From contig DISJ01000016.1 of the NCBI GenBank assembly GCA_002421605.1, positions 39,034 to 103,033 on the forward strand: a stretch of 64,000 bases of DNA, written 5' to 3'. Source of the DNA: Rhodobacteraceae bacterium UBA6213. GTDB taxonomy: Bacteria > Pseudomonadota > Alphaproteobacteria > Rhodobacterales > Rhodobacteraceae. The notes beneath the pieces are model-generated. The model worked only from the letters and a program-made list of their open reading frames with translations. It ran no database searches and was not told the origin of the DNA. The first letter of the stretch is position 1, and each line of letters begins with the position of its first letter. Shown one piece after another: positions 60,465-64,000 of this stretch. The translations under genes and the position numbers were made by a program.

Positions 60465-62438
60465 ATGGCCGCTCAGGAGCATTCGGCAGGTGGGACGTTG
60501 GCGACGCGGCCGATTCCGGCAGGGTTTGAATCCGTACATGCAGACGCTGCGAAATATCGCTCGATGTATAACGAGTCGATCTCTGACCCGGACAAGTTTT
60601 GGGGCCGCGAAGGCAAGCGGCTCGACTGGATTACCCCCTTCACCAAGGTCAAGAATACCGATTTTACTTTCGGTCATGTCAGCATCAAGTGGTACGAAGA
60701 TGGCGTATTGAACGTCTCGGCAAACTGCATTGACCGACATCTTGCCACCCGCGGTGAACAGACCGCGATCATCTTCGAGCCGGATGACCCCGCGACCCCC
60801 GCACAGCACATCACCTATAACCAGCTTGCAGAGCGCGTTAACCGTATGGCGAACGTGCTGCTCAGCCAGGGTGTAATGCGCGGTGACCGGGTGGTGATCT
60901 ATCTGCCAATGATCCCCGAGGCCGCTTATGCGATGCTGGCCTGCGCGCGCATTGGCGCGATCCATTCAGTGGTGTTCGCGGGCTTCTCGCCCGACGCCCT
61001 TGCAAACCGCATCAACGACTGCGGCGCAAAGCTGGTCATCACAGCCGATACCGCGCCGCGCGGCGGGCGGCGCACGCCGCTCAAGTCTAACACCGACGCC
61101 GCCCTGCTGCACTGTTCCGACCGGGTGCGCTGCCTAGTCGTAAAGCACACGGGCGAGCAAACTACCTGGGTTCAGGGCCGCGATGTGGACGTGAAGCTTT
61201 TGATGGAGCACGCGAGCCCCGATTGCCCGCCGCGCCCGATGGGGGCAGAAGACCCGCTGTTCATCCTGTATACTTCAGGTTCGACCGGCAAGCCCAAGGG
61301 TGTCGTGCATACCTCGGGCGGTTATCTCGTTTTTGCGGCGATGACGCACCAATACACCTTTGATTATCAAGACGACGAAGTGTTCTGGTGCACCGCCGAT
61401 GTGGGTTGGGTGACCGGGCATAGCTACATCGTCTATGGGCCGCTGGCGAATGGCGGGACTACGTTGATGTTTGAAGGTGTGCCAACTTTCCCCGACGCCG
61501 GGCGCTTCTGGCAGATTTGCGAAAAGCACAAGGTGACGCAGTTCTACACCGCCCCGACGGCGCTCCGTTCGCTGATGGGGATGGGGACGGAATGGATTGA
61601 AAAGTACGACCTTTCGTCGCTGCGCGTGCTGGGCACGGTTGGCGAGCCGATCAACCCCGAAGCTTGGGTCTGGTATGACAAAAACGTCGGCAAGGGCAAA
61701 TGCCCGATCGTCGACACTTGGTGGCAGACCGAAACCGGCGGTCACATGATCACGCCGCTGCCTGGCGCCACGCCGACCAAGCCGGGCTCGGCCACCACGC
61801 CCTTCTTTGGCGTCAAGCCGGTGGTTCTTGATGCCAATACCGGTGTGCGCCAGGGTGAAACCGAATGCGATGGCGTGTTGTGCATATCGGATAGCTGGCC
61901 GGGACAGATGCGCACGCTTTGGGGCGATCATGACCGCTTCCAAGAGGCATATTTTGGCCAATATCGCGGTTATTATTTCACCGGCGATGGCTGCCGCCGC
62001 GATGCCGATGGGTATTACTGGATCACGGGGCGCGTCGATGATGTGATCAACGTTTCCGGTCACCGGATGGGCACAGCCGAAGTTGAATCGGCGCTGGTCG
62101 CGCATCCGAAGGTCGCTGAGGCCGCTGTCGTGGGTTACCCGCATGAGATCAAGGGGCAGGGCATCTACGCCTATGTCACGCTAATGAACGGCGAGACGCC
62201 TTCGGAAGAACTGCGCAAAGATTTGGTCAAGTGGGTTCGCACCGAAATCGGCCCGATCGCCAGCCCCGATCTGATCCAGTGGGCGCCGGGCCTTCCCAAA
62301 ACCCGCTCGGGCAAGATCATGCGCCGCATTCTGCGCAAGATCGCTGAAAACGACTACGGCGCGTTGGGTGACATCTCGACACTGGCCGATCCTTCGGTTG
62401 TGCAGGAACTGATCGAAAACCGCATGAATAGGGCCTGA
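60465..62438 (+). CDS. acs: Acetyl-CoA synthetase
   Basis: AMP-forming enzyme that activates acetate to acetyl-CoA; 657 residues. YTSGSTGKPKGVVH (about 266-279) is the P-loop, WWQTETGGHM the adenylate site, and TRSGKIMRRILRK near the C-terminus holds the lysine that is acetylated in regulated homologues. ATG 60465 has GGGAGGA 8 bases upstream. Followed by adk, a DUF4212 gene and a sodium:solute symporter. Confidence 0.97.
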   Translation: MAAQEHSAGGTLATRPIPAGFESVHADAAKYRSMYNESISDPDKFWGREGKRLDWITPFTKVKNTDFTFGHVSIKWYEDGVLNVSANCIDRHLATRGEQTAIIFEPDDPATPAQHITYNQLAERVNRMANVLLSQGVMRGDRVVIYLPMIPEAAYAMLACARIGAIHSVVFAGFSPDALANRINDCGAKLVITADTAPRGGRRTPLKSNTDAALLHCSDRVRCLVVKHTGEQTTWVQGRDVDVKLLMEHASPDCPPRPMGAEDPLFILYTSGSTGKPKGVVHTSGGYLVFAAMTHQYTFDYQDDEVFWCTADVGWVTGHSYIVYGPLANGGTTLMFEGVPTFPDAGRFWQICEKHKVTQFYTAPTALRSLMGMGTEWIEKYDLSSLRVLGTVGEPINPEAWVWYDKNVGKGKCPIVDTWWQTETGGHMITPLPGATPTKPGSATTPFFGVKPVVLDANTGVRQGETECDGVLCISDSWPGQMRTLWGDHDRFQEAYFGQYRGYYFTGDGCRRDADGYYWITGRVDDVINVSGHRMGTAEVESALVAHPKVAEAAVVGYPHEIKGQGIYAYVTLMNGETPSEELRKDLVKWVRTEIGPIASPDLIQWAPGLPKTRSGKIMRRILRKIAENDYGALGDISTLADPSVVQELIENRMNRA

Positions 62439-62451
62439 GAGGTTGCAGAAT

Positions 62452-63129
62452 ATGGTAAAAACCTCTCCGGCGGTGCTGATATTGCTCGGGCCTCCGGGCG
62501 CGGGCAAAGGCACGCAGGCGCGGATGCTTGAAGACCGCTTCGGCTTGATCCAGCTTTCAACGGGGGATCTTTTGCGCGCTGCGGTTGCCACGGGCACCCC
62601 CGCAGGCAAGGCCGCAAAGGCGGTGATGGAGGCAGGCCAGCTTGTCAGCGACGACATCGTGCTGGCAATCCTGAAGGAACGCATGGCGCAGCCCGACGTG
62701 CAGGCGGGGGTCATTCTTGACGGCTTCCCGCGCACCGCAGGGCAGGCAGGGGCGCTTGATGCGCTTTTGTCGGCGACCGGGCAAAAAGTGACCGCCGCCA
62801 TCAGTCTAGAGGTTGATGACGAAGCGATGGTGGCGCGGGTTTCGGGCCGCTCCACCTGCGCGCGCTGCGGCGAAGGCTATCATGACCAATTCAAGCGGCC
62901 CGCTGTTGCGGGCGTTTGTGACAAATGCGGCGGCACGGAGTTCAAGCGTCGTGCCGACGACAATGCCGAAACGGCGCGGGAACGGCTGATTGCCTACCAC
63001 GCCCAGACGGCACCTCTGATCGCGCATTACGCAAAGGCGGGGGTTCTGGAAAAGATCGATGCGATGGGGTCCATCGACGAAATCGGCGCAGAGCTAGGCC
63101 ACATTGTGGAGCGTGTATCGGCGAAGTGA
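62452..63129 (+). CDS. adk: Adenylate kinase
   Basis: 225 residues. P-loop GPPGAGKGT (13-21), NMP-binding region with LSTGDLLRAAV, DGFPRT, and a zinc-type lid CARCGEGYHDQFKRPAVAGVCDKCGG (about 133-158). ATG 62452 has GAGAGG 8-9 bases upstream and lies 13 bases after acs. Acetyl-CoA synthetase makes AMP; the kinase returns it to ADP, so the placement is functionally sensible. A ribosomal-protein-linked adk is more usual; a second copy may exist elsewhere. Confidence 0.95.
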   Translation: MVKTSPAVLILLGPPGAGKGTQARMLEDRFGLIQLSTGDLLRAAVATGTPAGKAAKAVMEAGQLVSDDIVLAILKERMAQPDVQAGVILDGFPRTAGQAGALDALLSATGQKVTAAISLEVDDEAMVARVSGRSTCARCGEGYHDQFKRPAVAGVCDKCGGTEFKRRADDNAETARERLIAYHAQTAPLIAHYAKAGVLEKIDAMGSIDEIGAELGHIVERVSAK

Positions 63130-63188
63130 CGGGGAATGGCGGTTCCCTGCTGGGGGCCCGCCGGAGGTAACAACAGGGAGTAACGCAC

Positions 63189-63446
63189 ATGGCGGACAAA
63201 ACTTCGTCCAACGCCTACTGGAAAGCGAACATCCGGATGATCCAGCTGTTTCTGGTCATCTGGTTTGTGGTTTCCTTTGGCTTTGGCATCATTCTGCGCC
63301 CGATGCTGATGGGTATTCACGTTGGCGGCAGCGATCTGGGCTTCTGGTTTGCCCAGCAAGGTTCAATCCTGGTCTTTCTTGTCCTGATCTTTGTTTATGC
63401 CTGGCGCATGAACAAGCTCGACAAGGAATTTGGCGTCGAAGAATAA
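63189..63446 (+). CDS. DUF4212 family small membrane subunit
   Basis: 85 residues with two membrane helices (about 18-40 and 55-73), typical of the small subunit that precedes sodium:solute symporters of the acetate/propionate type. GGAG lies 8 bases before the ATG. Ends 15 bases before the symporter gene, so the two are expected to form one transport unit. Confidence 0.92.
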   Translation: MADKTSSNAYWKANIRMIQLFLVIWFVVSFGFGIILRPMLMGIHVGGSDLGFWFAQQGSILVFLVLIFVYAWRMNKLDKEFGVEE

Positions 63447-63461
63447 GGGAGAACAGGGACA

Positions 63462-64000
63462 ATGGATCAGTTTACCCTCAACCTGCTGGTGATTGGCGCG
63501 ACCTTCGCGCTTTACATCGGCATCGCGATCTGGGCCCGTGCGGGCACCACGTCAGAGTTCTATGCCGCGGGTCGCGGCGTGCATCCCATCCTCAACGGTA
63601 TGGCGACCGGCGCAGACTGGATGTCGGCGGCGTCGTTCATCTCGATGGCCGGTATCATCGCGATGGCTGCGGCCGGTGGCTATGAGCAGTCGGCTTACCT
63701 GATGGGCTGGACCGGTGGCTACGTGCTGCTGGCGCTGCTGTTTGCGCCCTACCTGCGCAAGTTCGGCAAGTTCACCGTGCCGGAATTCATCGGCGACCGC
63801 TTCTATTCGAAGTCGGCGCGGATGGTGGCGGTGGCCTGCCTGATCATCGCCTCGGTCACCTATGTTATCGGTCAGATGACCGGTGTCGGTGTGGCCTTTG
63901 CGCGCTTCCTCGAAGTGAAGTCGTCGACCGGCCTCTACATCGGCGCGGCGATCGTGTTCGCCTATGCCGTGCTTGGCGGCATGAAGGGCATCACCTACAC
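63462..64000 (+). CDS. Sodium:solute symporter, ActP-like (partial, cut by window end)
   Basis: The first 179 codons are present. The sequence runs MDQFTLNLLVIGATFALYIGIAIWA, then SEFYAAGRGVHPILNGMATGADWMSAASFISMAGIIA, the solute:sodium symporter signature with cation-binding serines, then FLIGDRFYSKSARMVA-type loop. Follows DUF4212 and acs-adk, so acetate or a related short acid is the likely substrate. The 3' end lies outside the window. Confidence 0.93.
   Translation, partial: MDQFTLNLLVIGATFALYIGIAIWARAGTTSEFYAAGRGVHPILNGMATGADWMSAASFISMAGIIAMAAAGGYEQSAYLMGWTGGYVLLALLFAPYLRKFGKFTVPEFIGDRFYSKSARMVAVACLIIASVTYVIGQMTGVGVAFARFLEVKSSTGLYIGAAIVFAYAVLGGMKGITY

Overview
The window is a chromosomal segment from an alphaproteobacterium of the order Rhodobacterales (Rhodobacter/Paracoccus-type). 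Evidence seen in the sequence: high GC with dense GC3-rich genes; the hemN-fnrL-usp-ccoNOQP-ccoGHIS order typical of that group; FNR boxes of the TTGAT-N4-ATCAA type; a class I (archaeal-type) lysyl-tRNA synthetase; and a minimal 4.5S/SRP RNA. I cannot fix the genus. There is no prophage, insertion sequence, CRISPR array or tRNA; almost everything reads as core genome.

Layout. 1-7860: a small heat-shock protein behind a possible ROSE-type RNA thermometer; then, on the minus strand, dnaX-ybaB-recR-tfoX (replication/repair), rsgA, and a sulP-usp-dksA-like operon. 7861-14284: SRP RNA, an orphan substrate-binding protein, a periplasmic-type nucleotidase, nudC, an SRPBCC protein and pheA. 14372-23058: an unusual membrane-anchored protein with three cytochrome c domains, then a yejABEF peptide importer translationally coupled to a glycosyltransferase. 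23180-34514: the low-oxygen respiration block: hemN and fnrL divergent around one FNR box, a universal stress gene, ccoNOQP and ccoGHIS, with four recognisable FNR boxes in all. 34524-45542: a SPOR-domain D,D-carboxypeptidase, a HAD phosphatase, clpS-rsmC-like methyltransferase, a degenerate SDR, a polyproline lipoprotein, hemF, a DEAD-box helicase, hemE and hemC. 45562-57033: an FAD-linked dehydrogenase followed by a truncated MFS-like protein, a trimethylamine-dehydrogenase-like flavoenzyme, a tesA/ybbA/ybbP-type locus, TerB, LysK and a CHAD protein. 57229-64000: a right-handed beta-helix protein of unknown role, a pyridoxamine-phosphate-oxidase-like protein, then acs-adk-DUF4212-symporter, which together look like an acetate uptake and activation module; the symporter runs off the window.

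How the parts fit: the centre of the window couples oxygen sensing (FnrL) to the high-affinity cbb3 oxidase and to haem supply, with both the O2-independent (HemN) and O2-dependent (HemF) coproporphyrinogen oxidases and two further haem genes (hemE, hemC) within 22 kb. The most unusual items are the triple cytochrome c fusion, the ROSE-like leader, a near-leaderless hemN arrangement with a shared FNR box, an SDR whose catalytic lysine is cysteine, a flavoenzyme whose Fe-S motif lacks one cysteine, a palindromic intergenic repeat present twice, and the beta-helix protein next to CHAD. I found no convincing wholly new multi-gene system; these are single-locus leads.
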